Assembly: GCF_000834655.1 (NCBI RefSeq)
Contig: NZ_JXQQ01000044.1
Location: forward strand, 1-64,000
Length of the DNA: 64,000 nucleotides
Direction of reading: 5' to 3'
DNA from: Variovorax paradoxus
GTDB lineage: Bacteria > Pseudomonadota > Gammaproteobacteria > Burkholderiales > Burkholderiaceae_C
Positions within the stretch are counted from its first letter, which is position 1. Each line of letters opens with the position of its first letter. The translations under genes were made by a program, and so were the position numbers. Under the pieces are notes generated by a model. The model was not told the DNA's origin and ran no database searches. It saw only the letters and a list, made by a program, of their open reading frames with translations. This document shows, one piece after another, positions 16,994-25,752 of the stretch.

Positions 16994-17824
16994 TTAAGAC
17001 CGAATGCCGCGCTGCCAGGCGCCGGGGGTGAATCCGAACTGGCGCGTGAAGATGCGCGTCATGTGGCTCTGGTCGGAGAACCCGCTGGCCGCCGCAGCCT
17101 CTGCGAGGTCGGCGCCGTGGCGGATCAGGTGGCGCGCGCGTTCGCTGCGCTGCAGCACGAGCCATGCATGCGGCGGCACGCCGTAGGCCTTCTCGAAGCG
17201 GCGCAGCACCTGGTAGGTGCTCAGGCCCGTCATCGCCGCGAGCTCGGCGAGCGTGGGCGGGGCGAGCAGTTCGTCGGCGAGGCGGTCGCGCACCTGCTTC
17301 ACGTTGGCGGCGGCTTCGTGTGACGGAGCGGCCGTGGAGTGGCCGTCGCGCAGCAGGCCGCAGACTTCGGCCAGCGATTCATCGCAGGCGAGCAGTTCGA
17401 CGCGGCGCGCATCCGGTGACGCGGTGCGCCAATCGTCCAGACGGTTGAACAGGCGGCGCAGCATGTCGCCGAGCCTTGCATCCTGGATGACAGGGCGCGT
17501 CAACGCCACATCGGCGGCGACATCGCCATTCATCGCGGCCATCACGCCGGCATCGAAATACACCATGCGCCAACGGCGCGACGGCCCGCCGAGCGGCTGG
17601 CCGTCGTGTACTTCACCGGGGTTGGTGGCGATCAGGTCGCCCGCATACGCATCGACCTTGCCGCACCCGCTGGCCGAGCGCTGCGCGCCGTGCTCCAGCA
17701 GGCCGAGTCCGTAGGTGGAATGCCAGTGCCGGCCGTAGTGGCGGGCACTCTCGATCGCGGTGCCATGCACGCCCTCCCAGGGCGTGCCGAACACCTGCGA
17801 TCGATGGTCCGGCGGCGCTTTCAT
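16994..17824 (-). CDS. AraC-family transcriptional regulator
   Basis: A 276-residue activator-type protein. An N-terminal cupin-like sensing domain (HWHSTYGLGLLEHG; GDLIATNPGEVHDG) precedes a C-terminal double helix-turn-helix ending in the AraC signature (AAAASGFSDQSHMTRIFTRQFGFTPGAWQ). It lies 20 bases downstream of the FAH gene on the same strand and 45 bases from the start of the HutC-type regulator gene. It could act on either neighbouring operon. The start at 17824 has no good spacing to a Shine-Dalgarno and is uncertain. Confidence 0.9.
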   Translation of the reverse strand: MKAPPDHRSQVFGTPWEGVHGTAIESARHYGRHWHSTYGLGLLEHGAQRSASGCGKVDAYAGDLIATNPGEVHDGQPLGGPSRRWRMVYFDAGVMAAMNGDVAADVALTRPVIQDARLGDMLRRLFNRLDDWRTASPDARRVELLACDESLAEVCGLLRDGHSTAAPSHEAAANVKQVRDRLADELLAPPTLAELAAMTGLSTYQVLRRFEKAYGVPPHAWLVLQRSERARHLIRHGADLAEAAAASGFSDQSHMTRIFTRQFGFTPGAWQRGIRS

Positions 17825-17844
17825 CCGCCGGATGATCGCAGGGA

Positions 17845-18693
17845 TCAGAGCTTGAAGGGAATGACTTCCTGGCGTTGTTCGCCCAGGCCTTCGATGCCGA
17901 GCGTCATCACGTCGCCCTTCTTCAGGAACAGCGGCGGCTTCATGCCCATGCCGACGCCGGGGGGCGTGCCGGTGGTGATCACGTCGCCGGGCATCAGCGT
18001 CATGAACTGGCTCACGTAGCTCACGATCTTGGCGACCGTGAAGATCATGGTCTTGGTGCTGCCGGTCTGCACGCGCTGGCCGTTCAGGTCGAGCCACATC
18101 GAGAGCTTCTGCGGGTTCTCGATCTCGTCGCGCGTCACCAGCCAGGGGCCGAGCGGGCCGAAGGTGTCGCAACCCTTGCCCTTGTCCCAGGTGCCGCCGC
18201 GCTCGATCTGGTATTCGCGTTCGCTCACGTCGTTGATGGTGCAGTAGCCGGCCACGTAGTCGAGCGCGCTCTTCTGCGAGACATAGCGCGCCTGCGTGCC
18301 GATGACCACGCCGAGCTCGACTTCCCAGTCGCTCTTGACCGAGCCCTTGGGCAGCATCACCGGGTCGTTCGGGCCCTGGATGCAGCTGGTGGCTTTCATG
18401 AAGACCACGGGTTCCTTGGGCACCGGCAGGCCCGATTCGGCCGCATGGTCCGCATAGTTCAGGCCAATGGCGATGAACTTGCCGACGTTGGCCACGGGGC
18501 TTCCCAGGCGCGGCTTGCCCTTGACCAGCGGCAGCTTGTCCAGCTTGGTCTTGCGCAGCTTGGCGATGGCGGCATCGCCGAGTTGGTCGGGCCCGATGTC
18601 CTTGACGATGGCGCTCAGGTCGCGCAGCTTGCCGTCGGCGTCGATGAGGCCGGGCTTCTCCTTGCCGGGGTTGCCGTAGCGGACGAGTTTCAT
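17845..18693 (-). CDS. Fumarylacetoacetate hydrolase (FAH) family protein, possible 2,4-diketo-3-deoxy sugar acid hydrolase
   Basis: A 282-residue FAH-fold enzyme with the usual short N-terminal domain. The Mg-binding and catalytic segments appear as GLNYADHAAE, the E-x-E pair in DWEVELGVVIG and GDVITTGTPPGVG. AAGGA lies 5 bases before the ATG. Many such proteins carry the label ureidoglycolate lyase. Beside a KDF-dehydrogenase-like SDR the better guess is hydrolysis of a 2,4-diketo-3-deoxyaldonate to pyruvate and a hydroxy acid, as in non-phosphorylative L-fucose breakdown. That assignment rests on context. Confidence 0.87.
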   Translation of the reverse strand: MKLVRYGNPGKEKPGLIDADGKLRDLSAIVKDIGPDQLGDAAIAKLRKTKLDKLPLVKGKPRLGSPVANVGKFIAIGLNYADHAAESGLPVPKEPVVFMKATSCIQGPNDPVMLPKGSVKSDWEVELGVVIGTQARYVSQKSALDYVAGYCTINDVSEREYQIERGGTWDKGKGCDTFGPLGPWLVTRDEIENPQKLSMWLDLNGQRVQTGSTKTMIFTVAKIVSYVSQFMTLMPGDVITTGTPPGVGMGMKPPLFLKKGDVMTLGIEGLGEQRQEVIPFKL

Positions 18694-18718
18694 GCTTTCC
18701 TTTCAGTGCATTGAATGA

Positions 18719-19465
18719 TCAATATGTGGAGCGGCCACCGGAGAGGTCGAAAACCGCGCCGGTGGAGAACGAACAATCTTCGGTGCAGAGCCAGCCGACC
18801 ATCGCGGCCACCTCTTCCACCGTGCCGAATCGGCCCATGGGAATTTTGGACAACATGAACGCGATGTGCTCGGGCGTCATCTGGTCGAAGATCGCGGTCT
18901 TCACCGCGGCGGGCGTCACGCAGTTGACGCGGATGCCGGTGTCGGCCAGTTCCTTGCCGAGCGACTTGGTGATGCCGATGACCGCCGCCTTGCTCGCGCT
19001 GTAGGCGCTGGCGTTGGGGTTGCCCTCCTTGCCGGCCACCGATGCGATGTTGACGATGCGGCCGTAGCCCTGCTTGCGCATCTGCGCCACCACCTCGCGG
19101 CAGCAGAGGAACACGCCGTTGATGTTGACCTCCATCACCTGGCGCCAGTCGTCCACCGGGTAGTCCCACAGCTTGACGTTGGGGCCGGTGATGCCGGCGC
19201 TGTTGACCAGCGCATCGATGCGCGATGCATGCGCCAGCGTGGCGGCCACGGCCTTGGCAACCGAAGGCTGCTGCGACACGTCGACCTTCAGCGCGAAGGC
19301 CTTGTCGCCGAGCGATTGGGCAGCCTGGTTCGCCGCCGCTTCGTCGCGGTCCCACAGCGTGACGCTGCCGCCCGATGCCACCAGCCGCTGCGCGATGCCG
19401 AAGCCCAGGCCCGTGGCGCCGCCGGTGATGACCGCGTGCCGGCCGGTGAAGTCGAGCTGGTTCAT
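18719..19465 (-). CDS. Short-chain dehydrogenase/reductase (SDR)
   Basis: A 248-residue classical SDR with TGGATGLGFGIA at the cofactor site (about residues 14-25), NSAGITGP, the active-site YSASK and the C-terminal LSGG end. It overlaps the next SDR gene by ATGA and precedes the FAH gene. It could act as the sugar dehydrogenase that makes the lactone or as a second keto-acid dehydrogenase. The substrate is not predictable from sequence. Confidence 0.9.
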   Translation of the reverse strand: MNQLDFTGRHAVITGGATGLGFGIAQRLVASGGSVTLWDRDEAAANQAAQSLGDKAFALKVDVSQQPSVAKAVAATLAHASRIDALVNSAGITGPNVKLWDYPVDDWRQVMEVNINGVFLCCREVVAQMRKQGYGRIVNIASVAGKEGNPNASAYSASKAAVIGITKSLGKELADTGIRVNCVTPAAVKTAIFDQMTPEHIAFMLSKIPMGRFGTVEEVAAMVGWLCTEDCSFSTGAVFDLSGGRSTY

Positions 19466-20196
19466 ATCGTGATGCCGCCGTCGACGGTGAAGAACTGGCC
19501 GGTCGCGAAGATCGATTCGTCGCTCGCGAGGAAGACGACCACGGGCGCGATCTCCTCCGCCTTCGCGAGCCGTCCCATCGGCTGGCGCGCGATGAAGGCC
19601 TTGCGGGCCTCCTCGGGGTCGGCGTTGGCGTTGATGCGGTCGCCCAGCGAAGGCGTATCGACCGTGCCCGGGCACACCGCGTTGCAGCGGATGCCCTTGG
19701 TCACGTAGTCGGCGGCCACGCTCTTGGTGAGGCCGAGCACCGCGGCCTTGGTGGTGCCGTAGACAAAGCGGTTGGGCAGGCCCTTCATGCTGGAGCACAC
19801 GCTCGCCATGTTGATGATGCTGCCGCGCCCCGCCTTGAGCATGGCGGGGAGCGCCGCCTGGATGGTCCACATCTGCGCGCGCACGTTGAGCCGGAAGGCG
19901 AAGTCCAGGTCGTCGTCGCTCGCCTGCTCGATGGCGCCGTTGTGCACCACGCCTGCGCAGTTGAAGAGCACGTCGAGCGCGGGCAGCTTCGCGAAGAGCG
20001 CGCCGATGGCGGCCTTGTCGAGTACATCGAGCTTGACGGCGGTGACGTTGGCAACGCCCGCATAGCGCTCCAGCAGCTTCTCGTTGACGTCGGTGGCCCA
20101 GACCTGGGCGCCCTCGGCGGCCAACGCCAGCACGCTCGCATGGCCGATGCCCTGGCCGGCGGCGGTCACGAGCGCGGTCTTTCCCTTCAATCGCAT
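19462..20196 (-). CDS. SDR similar to 2-keto-3-deoxy-L-fuconate dehydrogenase and DHRS6/BDH2
   Basis: A 244-residue SDR. From memory it tracks the DHRS6/BDH2-type subgroup closely: TAAGQGIGHASVLALA, DVLFNCAGVVHNGA, YGTTKAAVLGLTKSVAADY, CPGTVDTPSL and a VDGG end. Bacterial members of this group oxidise 2-keto-3-deoxy-L-fuconate or similar acids at C4. GGAGA stands 5 bases upstream of the ATG at 20196. It is the first gene of the minus-strand unit and diverges from the FadR-type regulator, with a shared operator candidate between them. Confidence 0.9.
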   Translation of the reverse strand: MRLKGKTALVTAAGQGIGHASVLALAAEGAQVWATDVNEKLLERYAGVANVTAVKLDVLDKAAIGALFAKLPALDVLFNCAGVVHNGAIEQASDDDLDFAFRLNVRAQMWTIQAALPAMLKAGRGSIINMASVCSSMKGLPNRFVYGTTKAAVLGLTKSVAADYVTKGIRCNAVCPGTVDTPSLGDRINANADPEEARKAFIARQPMGRLAKAEEIAPVVVFLASDESIFATGQFFTVDGGITI

Positions 20197-20251
20197 GGTG
20201 TCTCCAATTCGGGTTTGGCCCGATGGGTGGCACGGGCGACACATCGTATTC

Positions 20252-20280
20252 TGAATTGGCCTTACCACTTGTCCAATTCA
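20252..20280. promoter_or_regulatory. FadR/GntR-type operator candidate between divergent units
   Basis: TGAATTGG and CCAATTCA form a perfect 8-base inverted repeat with a 13-base spacer that contains CCTTACCA. It lies in the 121-base region between the SDR and the FadR-type regulator. The TGG...CCA flanks with a central TACCA resemble operators of FadR-subfamily regulators of sugar-acid genes. It also overlaps a plausible minus-strand promoter (TTGGAC, 17 bases, CAGAAT). Confidence 0.5.
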
Positions 20281-20317
20281 GGACAACCCTTAAACCTCGT
20301 TCGCCCTCTCGCTCCTC

Positions 20318-21025
20318 GTGCCCCTTCAGACCGTCGAACCCCAGCGCCTCTATCGCCAGATCGCCGACCAGCTGCGTGCGCTGATCGCCAAGGGCGAATT
20401 CGCCGTGGGTGCCCGCCTGTCCGCAGAGCGAGACCTCGCCAAGCAGCTCGGCGTGAGCCGCCCTTCGGTGCGCGAGGCGCTGATCGCGCTGGAGGTCGAG
20501 GGCTGGGTCGAGGTGCGCACGGGCTCGGGCGTCTACGTGCTCGACCGCTCGCACCGCGCCGCCGCGCCAATCGCGCCCACCGAATGGGGGCCGCTGGAAC
20601 TGATCCGCGCGCGCCGCGTGATCGAGGGCGAAACGGCCGCCATCGCCGCCGCCGCGGGCAAGCGCAAGGACGTCGACGCGATGACGCGCGCCATCGAGGT
20701 CATGCGCGAGATGGCCGACCGCAAGGTGATGCCGCTCGAAGGCGACCGCGCCTTCCACCTGGCCATCGTCACCGCCAGCGGCAACGCGGTGCTGGTGGAG
20801 ACCGTGCAGAACTTCTGGGACTCGCGCAAGGGCCCGATCTTCACGCGCCTGGGCGGCTACTTCGAGAACGTTTCTTCCTGGCGCTCGGCCATCGCCGAGC
20901 ACGAGGCCATCCGCGATGCGGTGGCCGCCCGCGACGCCGAAGGTGCGCGTGTCGCGATGCACGCGCACATGGACAAGTCGCACCAGCGATTCAGCGCGAG
21001 CTGGCGACGCGCGAAGCCTTCCTGA
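20318..21025 (+). CDS. FadR-subfamily GntR transcriptional regulator
   Basis: A 235-residue regulator starting at GTG; no ATG is available before the DNA-binding domain. The winged helix is at about residues 10-75 (GVSRPSVREALIALEVEGWVEVRTGSGVYV). It is followed by an all-helical FCD effector domain with metal-site histidines (FHLAIVTASGN; EHEAIRDAVAARD; AMHAHM). It likely represses both the divergent SDR-FAH unit and the TRAP operon until a sugar acid or its keto-acid product binds. Confidence 0.9.
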   Translation: MPLQTVEPQRLYRQIADQLRALIAKGEFAVGARLSAERDLAKQLGVSRPSVREALIALEVEGWVEVRTGSGVYVLDRSHRAAAPIAPTEWGPLELIRARRVIEGETAAIAAAAGKRKDVDAMTRAIEVMREMADRKVMPLEGDRAFHLAIVTASGNAVLVETVQNFWDSRKGPIFTRLGGYFENVSSWRSAIAEHEAIRDAVAARDAEGARVAMHAHMDKSHQRFSASWRRAKPS

Positions 21026-21084
21026 TTTCTCGCCAGCAGTTTTTCCGAATTTTTCTGCCAACGACTACAACGGAGACAAGCCAA

Positions 21085-22098
21085 ATGATCAGAGACAGCA
21101 AGAACAGCAGCAAACGCACCGCCCTCAAGGCCCTGGCCGCCTGCGCCCTCGCGGCCGGCGCGCTCGGCGTGTCGGGCATGGCCTCGGCGCAGACCAAGCT
21201 CAAGTGGGCGCACGTCTACGAGACCTCGGAGCCCTTCCACAAGTACTCGGTGTGGGCCGCCGAAGAGATCAAGAAGCGCAGCAACGGCAAGTACGACATC
21301 CAGGTGTTCCCGGCCTCCAGCCTCGGCAAGGAAGCGGACATCAACCAGGGGCTGACGCTGGGCACGGTGGACATCGTGCTGACCGGTGCGAGCTTCGCGG
21401 GCAACAGCTACAAGCCGCTGGCCATCACCTACTTTCCGTTCATCTTCCGCGACGCCGAGCACCAGCTGAAGTACGCTAAGAGCGACGTGTTCAAGGAGCT
21501 CGCCAAGGGCTACGACGACAAGACCGGCAACCACATCACCGCGCTCAACTACTACGGTGCGCGGCACGTCACCTCGAGCGCGGCGCGGCCGGTGAGCAAG
21601 CCCGAAGACATGAAGGGCCTGAAGATCCGCGTGCCCGATGCGCCGGCCTACCTGGCCTTTCCCAAGTCGCTGGGCGCCAACGCCACGCCTATCGCCTTTG
21701 CCGAGGTCTACCTCGCGCTGCAGAGCGGCACGGTCGATGCGCAGGAGAACCCGCTGCCCACCATCGAGGCCAAGAAGTTCTACGAAGTGCAGAAGAACAT
21801 CTCGCTGACCGGCCACATCGTCGACTCGCTGCTCACCGTGGTCTCGGGCCAGCTCTGGGGCAAGCTGAGCGCCGACGAGAAGAAGATGTTCTCCGACGTG
21901 ATGCAGGAAGCCGCCGAGAAAACCGGCCGCGAGATCATCGCCTCCGAGACGCGGCTGGTGGAGGAGTTCAAGAAGAAGGGCAACAACGTGATCGTGGTCG
22001 ACAAGAACGCGTTCCGCGAGGCGGTGCTCAAGAACACCAAGCCCACCGACCACGGCTATCGCCAGCAGGACTACGACCGCATCATCGCGATCAAGTAA
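21085..22098 (+). CDS. dctP: TRAP transporter substrate-binding protein (DctP family)
   Basis: A 337-residue periplasmic receptor. The signal peptide runs from MIRDSKNSSKRT to a cleavage region after MASAQ (about residue 36). The mature protein has the DctP blocks KLKWAHVYETSEPFHK, GLKIRVPDAPAYLAFPKSLGANATP and YLALQSGTVDAQENP. The IRVP arginine normally pairs with the substrate carboxylate, so the ligand is a sugar acid or another carboxylate. GGAGA lies 8 bases before the ATG. It is the first gene of dctP-dctQ-dctM. Confidence 0.93.
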   Translation: MIRDSKNSSKRTALKALAACALAAGALGVSGMASAQTKLKWAHVYETSEPFHKYSVWAAEEIKKRSNGKYDIQVFPASSLGKEADINQGLTLGTVDIVLTGASFAGNSYKPLAITYFPFIFRDAEHQLKYAKSDVFKELAKGYDDKTGNHITALNYYGARHVTSSAARPVSKPEDMKGLKIRVPDAPAYLAFPKSLGANATPIAFAEVYLALQSGTVDAQENPLPTIEAKKFYEVQKNISLTGHIVDSLLTVVSGQLWGKLSADEKKMFSDVMQEAAEKTGREIIASETRLVEEFKKKGNNVIVVDKNAFREAVLKNTKPTDHGYRQQDYDRIIAIK

Positions 22099-22107
22099 GG
22101 CGACACG

Positions 22108-22665
22108 ATGAGCGATGAAAAGCTGCTGGGCGACGACGGCGAGTTCCACGTCAAGGACGAGGCCGTCGACCTGTCCGGAACCACCGTGGAGGCCTGGGCG
22201 GCGCTGGGCATCTTCTGGGTGCTCGGCCTCACGGTGCTCTACCAGTTTGTGACGCGCTACGTGCTGAACGACTCGGCCTCCTGGACCGAGGAGATTGCGC
22301 GCTACCTGCTCGTGGGCACCGTGTTCGTGGGCGCCTCGATCGGCGTGGCGCGCAACAACCACATCCAGGTCGACTTCTTCTACCGCCACATGCCGGCCGC
22401 GATGGGCCGCGCGCTGGGCATCGTGGTGGACGTGCTGCGCACGGCGTTCTACGCAGCGGCGGTGGTCATGACGGTGCAGATGATGATCAAGATCGGCAAC
22501 AACGCGAGCATGACCATCGTCGACCTGCCGATGAACATCGTCTACGGCGTGTGCCTGCTGGGCTTCGTCGCCATGTTCGTGCGCTCGGTGCAGGTGAGCG
22601 TGGTGCACTGGCGCCGCGGCTACTGCGTGCTGGAACGGCCCGAATCCACCATCGACGACCGCTGA
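22108..22665 (+). CDS. dctQ: TRAP transporter small permease (DctQ family)
   Basis: A 185-residue inner-membrane protein with four predicted hydrophobic helices. Typical small-subunit features are FVTRYVLNDSASWTEEIARYLLV and GVARNNHIQVDFFY. It starts nine bases after dctP and pairs with DctM. Confidence 0.92.
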   Translation: MSDEKLLGDDGEFHVKDEAVDLSGTTVEAWAALGIFWVLGLTVLYQFVTRYVLNDSASWTEEIARYLLVGTVFVGASIGVARNNHIQVDFFYRHMPAAMGRALGIVVDVLRTAFYAAAVVMTVQMMIKIGNNASMTIVDLPMNIVYGVCLLGFVAMFVRSVQVSVVHWRRGYCVLERPESTIDDR

Positions 22666-22703
22666 GGTCGCGACCTTCTCCACGTCTGCACGACAACAAA
22701 AAC

Positions 22704-24098
22704 ATGCTGAAGATCGTCTTCCTGCTCTTCATGAGCGCCGGCATCCCGGTCGCCGTGGCCATGGCCGGCGCCTCGCTGGTCTACATCCTCTGGAGCGGCA
22801 ACCTGCCGGGCTTCGTCGTCATTCACCGCATGGTGAGCGGCGTCGATAGTTTCCCGCTGCTGGCCGTTCCCTTCTTCATCCTCGCCGGCAACCTGATGAA
22901 CAACGCCGGCATCACCAACCGCATCTACAACTTCGCGCTCGCGCTGGTGGGATGGCTCAAGGGGGGCCTGGGCCACGTCAACATCCTGGGCTCTGTGATC
23001 TTCTCGGGCATGAGCGGCACCGCGATCGCGGACGCGGCGGGCCTGGGCACCATCGAGATCAAGGCGATGAAGGAGCACGGCTACTCGACCGAATTCGCGG
23101 TCGGGGTGACCGCGGCCTCGGCCACCCTGGGCCCGATCATTCCGCCGAGCCTGCCCTTCGTGATCTACGGGATGATGGCCAACGTGTCGGTGGGCGCGCT
23201 CTTCATCGCGGGGCTGATGCCGGGGCTGATCATGACGCTGCTCATGATGCTCACCGTGGCCTACTACGCGCACAAGAACGGCTGGGGCGCGGACGTGAAG
23301 TTCCAGTGGACGCGCCTCATGAAGGCGCTGGTCGAGCTCCTGGTGGTGTGCCTCTGGCCCACGCTGCTGTGGCTGGCGATCGACAAGCTCGGCGCGCCGG
23401 CGCAACCGGCGGTGCTGATCGCGCTGGTGATCCTCTTCGCGGCCGACAAGGTCTTCAAGTTCGAGGCGGTGCTGCCGATCATGACGCCGGTGCTGCTCAT
23501 CGGCGGCATGGCGACGGGCCTCTTCACCGCCACCGAAGGCGCGATCGCGGCCTGCGTGTGGGCGATGGTGCTGGGCTTCTTCTGGTACCGCACGCTCAAG
23601 TGGAAGATGTTCGTCAAGGTGTGCCTGGAGACGGTGGAATCGACCTCGACGGTGCTCTTCATCGTGGCGGCCGCTTCGATCTTCGGCTGGATGCTGACGG
23701 CCACGGGCGTCACCGCCGACATTGCCGCGTGGGTGCTCAACTTCACCAAGGAAGCCTGGGTGTTCCTGCTGCTGGCGAACCTGCTGATGCTGTTCGTCGG
23801 CTGCTTCCTGGAGACCACCGCGGCCATCACGATCCTGGTGCCGATCCTCTTGCCGATCTCGAACCAGCTGGGCATCGATCCGGTGCACTTCGGCGTGGTG
23901 ATGGTGCTCAACCTGATGATCGGCGTGCTGCATCCGCCGATGGGCATGGTGCTGTTCGTGCTGGCACGCATTGCCAACCTCAGCATCGAGCGCACGACGA
24001 TGGCGATCCTGCCCTGGCTGGTGCCATTGTTATTGAGCCTGGGCATCATCACCTACTGGCCCGCCACCGTGCTGTGGCTGCCGAGGATCATGCAGTAG
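22704..24098 (+). CDS. dctM: TRAP transporter large permease (DctM family)
   Basis: A 464-residue sodium-coupled permease with about twelve hydrophobic segments and family blocks FILAGNLMNNAGITNRIY, GSVIFSGMSGTAIADAAG, ASATLGPIIPPSLPFVIYG and TATEGAIAA. The ATG at 22704 has no strong Shine-Dalgarno, but the membrane-protein start at MLKIVFLLF supports it. It follows dctQ by 38 bases. Confidence 0.92.
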   Translation: MLKIVFLLFMSAGIPVAVAMAGASLVYILWSGNLPGFVVIHRMVSGVDSFPLLAVPFFILAGNLMNNAGITNRIYNFALALVGWLKGGLGHVNILGSVIFSGMSGTAIADAAGLGTIEIKAMKEHGYSTEFAVGVTAASATLGPIIPPSLPFVIYGMMANVSVGALFIAGLMPGLIMTLLMMLTVAYYAHKNGWGADVKFQWTRLMKALVELLVVCLWPTLLWLAIDKLGAPAQPAVLIALVILFAADKVFKFEAVLPIMTPVLLIGGMATGLFTATEGAIAACVWAMVLGFFWYRTLKWKMFVKVCLETVESTSTVLFIVAAASIFGWMLTATGVTADIAAWVLNFTKEAWVFLLLANLLMLFVGCFLETTAAITILVPILLPISNQLGIDPVHFGVVMVLNLMIGVLHPPMGMVLFVLARIANLSIERTTMAILPWLVPLLLSLGIITYWPATVLWLPRIMQ

Positions 24099-24145
24099 TG
24101 ACCACCGCCGGCCTGCCCGTGCCGGCTCCAAAGACGATACCCACG

Positions 24146-25672
24146 ATGACCCCCTACATCCGACTCCACCCCGCCGACGACGTCGTCATCGCGCGCTCGC
24201 AACTGCTGGGCGGCACGCTCGTCGAGAACGTGGCCGTGCGCGGCCTGATCCCACCGGGCCACAAGGTCGCGATGCGCAGCATTGCGCAGGGCGAACCGGT
24301 GCGTCGCTACAACCAGATCATCGGGTTCGCGAGCAAGCCGATCGCGCCCGGCGAGCACGTGCACACGCAGAACCTGGACATGGGCCCGGACAAGGGGGAC
24401 TTCGCACGCGACTACGCCTTCGGCGCCGACGTGAAGCCCTCGCCCCCGAAGCGCGAAGCCACCTTCATGGGGATCAAGCGCGCCGACGGCCGCGTGGCCA
24501 CGCGCAACTACATCGGCGTGCTGACCAGCGTGAACTGCTCGGCCACGGCCGCGCGCGCCATTGCCGATCACTTCTCGCGCCGGACCAACCCTTCCGCGCT
24601 CGCGGCATTCCCCAACGTGGACGGCATCGTCGCGCTGACGCACGGCACAGGCTGCGGCATGGACACCGAGGGCATGGGCATGCAGGTGCTGTCGCGCACG
24701 CTCACGGGCTACGCCACGCACCCGAACTTCGCGGGCGTGCTGGTGGTCGGCCTCGGCTGCGAAGCCAACCAGATCAACGCATGGCTCGCGACAGGCCACC
24801 TGGCCGAAGGCGAGAACTTCCGCACCTTCAACATCCAGGACACGGGCGGCACGCGCAAGACGGTCGAGAAGGGCGTGGCGCTCATCAACGAGATGCTGCC
24901 GCGCGCGAATGCCGTGAAGCGCGAGCCCTGCAGCGCGGCGCACATCACCATCGGGCTGCAGTGCGGCGGCTCGGACGGCTACTCGGGCATCAGCGCGAAC
25001 CCGGCGCTCGGCGCCGCGGTCGACCTGCTGGTGGCGCACGGCGGCACGGCCATCCTGAGCGAGACGCCCGAGGTGTACGGCGCCGAGCATCTGCTCACGC
25101 GCCGCGCGGTGAAGCGCGAGGTGGGCCAGAAGCTGGTGGACCGCATCAAGTGGTGGGAGCACTACACCGAGATCAACGAAGGCGAGATGAACAACAACCC
25201 CTCGCCCGGCAACAAGGCGGGCGGGCTCACCACCATCTTGGAGAAGTCGCTCGGCGCGGTCGCCAAGGGCGGCACCAGCAACCTGGAGGCGGTGTACGAA
25301 TACGCGGAGCCCGTCTCCGCGCACGGCTTCGTCTACATGGACACGCCGGGCTACGACCCGGTGAGCGCCACGGGCCAAGTGGCCGGCGGCGCGAACCTGA
25401 TCTGCTTCACCACCGGGCGCGGCTCGGCCTACGGCTGCGCGCCCTCGCCTTCGCTCAAGCTCGCGACCAACTCGGCGCTGTGGCAGCGGCAGGAAGAAGA
25501 CATGGACATCAATTGCGGCGAGATCGTCGACGGCACGGCCTCGATCCAGGAGATGGGGCAGCGCATCTTCGAGCTCGTGCTGGCCACCGCTTCGGGCGCG
25601 CAGTCCAAGAGCGAGCAGCACGGCTACGGGCAGAACGAATTCGTGCCGTGGCAAGTCGGCGCGGTGATGTGA
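24146..25672 (+). CDS. UxaA-family sugar-acid dehydratase (altronate/galactarate dehydratase type)
   Basis: A 508-residue protein. A SAF-like N-terminal domain (about residues 1-95) is followed by the UxaA catalytic part with GIKRADGRVATRNYIGVLTSVNCSA, THGTGCGM, GLQCGGSDGYSG and MDINCGEIVDG. The conserved cysteines fit Fe-dependent dehydration of an aldonate or aldarate to the 2-keto-3-deoxy acid. Placed behind the TRAP genes and ahead of the lactonase, it would feed the DHRS6-like SDR and FAH encoded on the other strand. The exact sugar acid is not known. Confidence 0.9.
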   Translation: MTPYIRLHPADDVVIARSQLLGGTLVENVAVRGLIPPGHKVAMRSIAQGEPVRRYNQIIGFASKPIAPGEHVHTQNLDMGPDKGDFARDYAFGADVKPSPPKREATFMGIKRADGRVATRNYIGVLTSVNCSATAARAIADHFSRRTNPSALAAFPNVDGIVALTHGTGCGMDTEGMGMQVLSRTLTGYATHPNFAGVLVVGLGCEANQINAWLATGHLAEGENFRTFNIQDTGGTRKTVEKGVALINEMLPRANAVKREPCSAAHITIGLQCGGSDGYSGISANPALGAAVDLLVAHGGTAILSETPEVYGAEHLLTRRAVKREVGQKLVDRIKWWEHYTEINEGEMNNNPSPGNKAGGLTTILEKSLGAVAKGGTSNLEAVYEYAEPVSAHGFVYMDTPGYDPVSATGQVAGGANLICFTTGRGSAYGCAPSPSLKLATNSALWQRQEEDMDINCGEIVDGTASIQEMGQRIFELVLATASGAQSKSEQHGYGQNEFVPWQVGAVM

Positions 25673-25686
25673 ACGCGGGGCACGGC

Positions 25687-25752
25687 ATGAGCGCAGCGCC
25701 GGGCCGCCCGAAGGCAAGCTCGCTCCCGCTTGGCGGGAAGGCGCACCAATGA
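25687..25752 (+). other. Possible 21-residue leader ORF and intercistronic hairpin ahead of the lactonase gene
   Basis: A small ORF begins MSAAPGRPKASS and its stop overlaps the lactonase ATG as ATGA. Inside it TCCCGC (25724-25729) and GCGGGA (25733-25738) can form a stem whose right arm runs into the GGGAAGG ribosome binding site. Very similar short ORF-like intergenic elements recur in Comamonadaceae genomes in my recollection, so this may be a dispersed repeat used for translational coupling, not a functional peptide. Confidence 0.35.
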
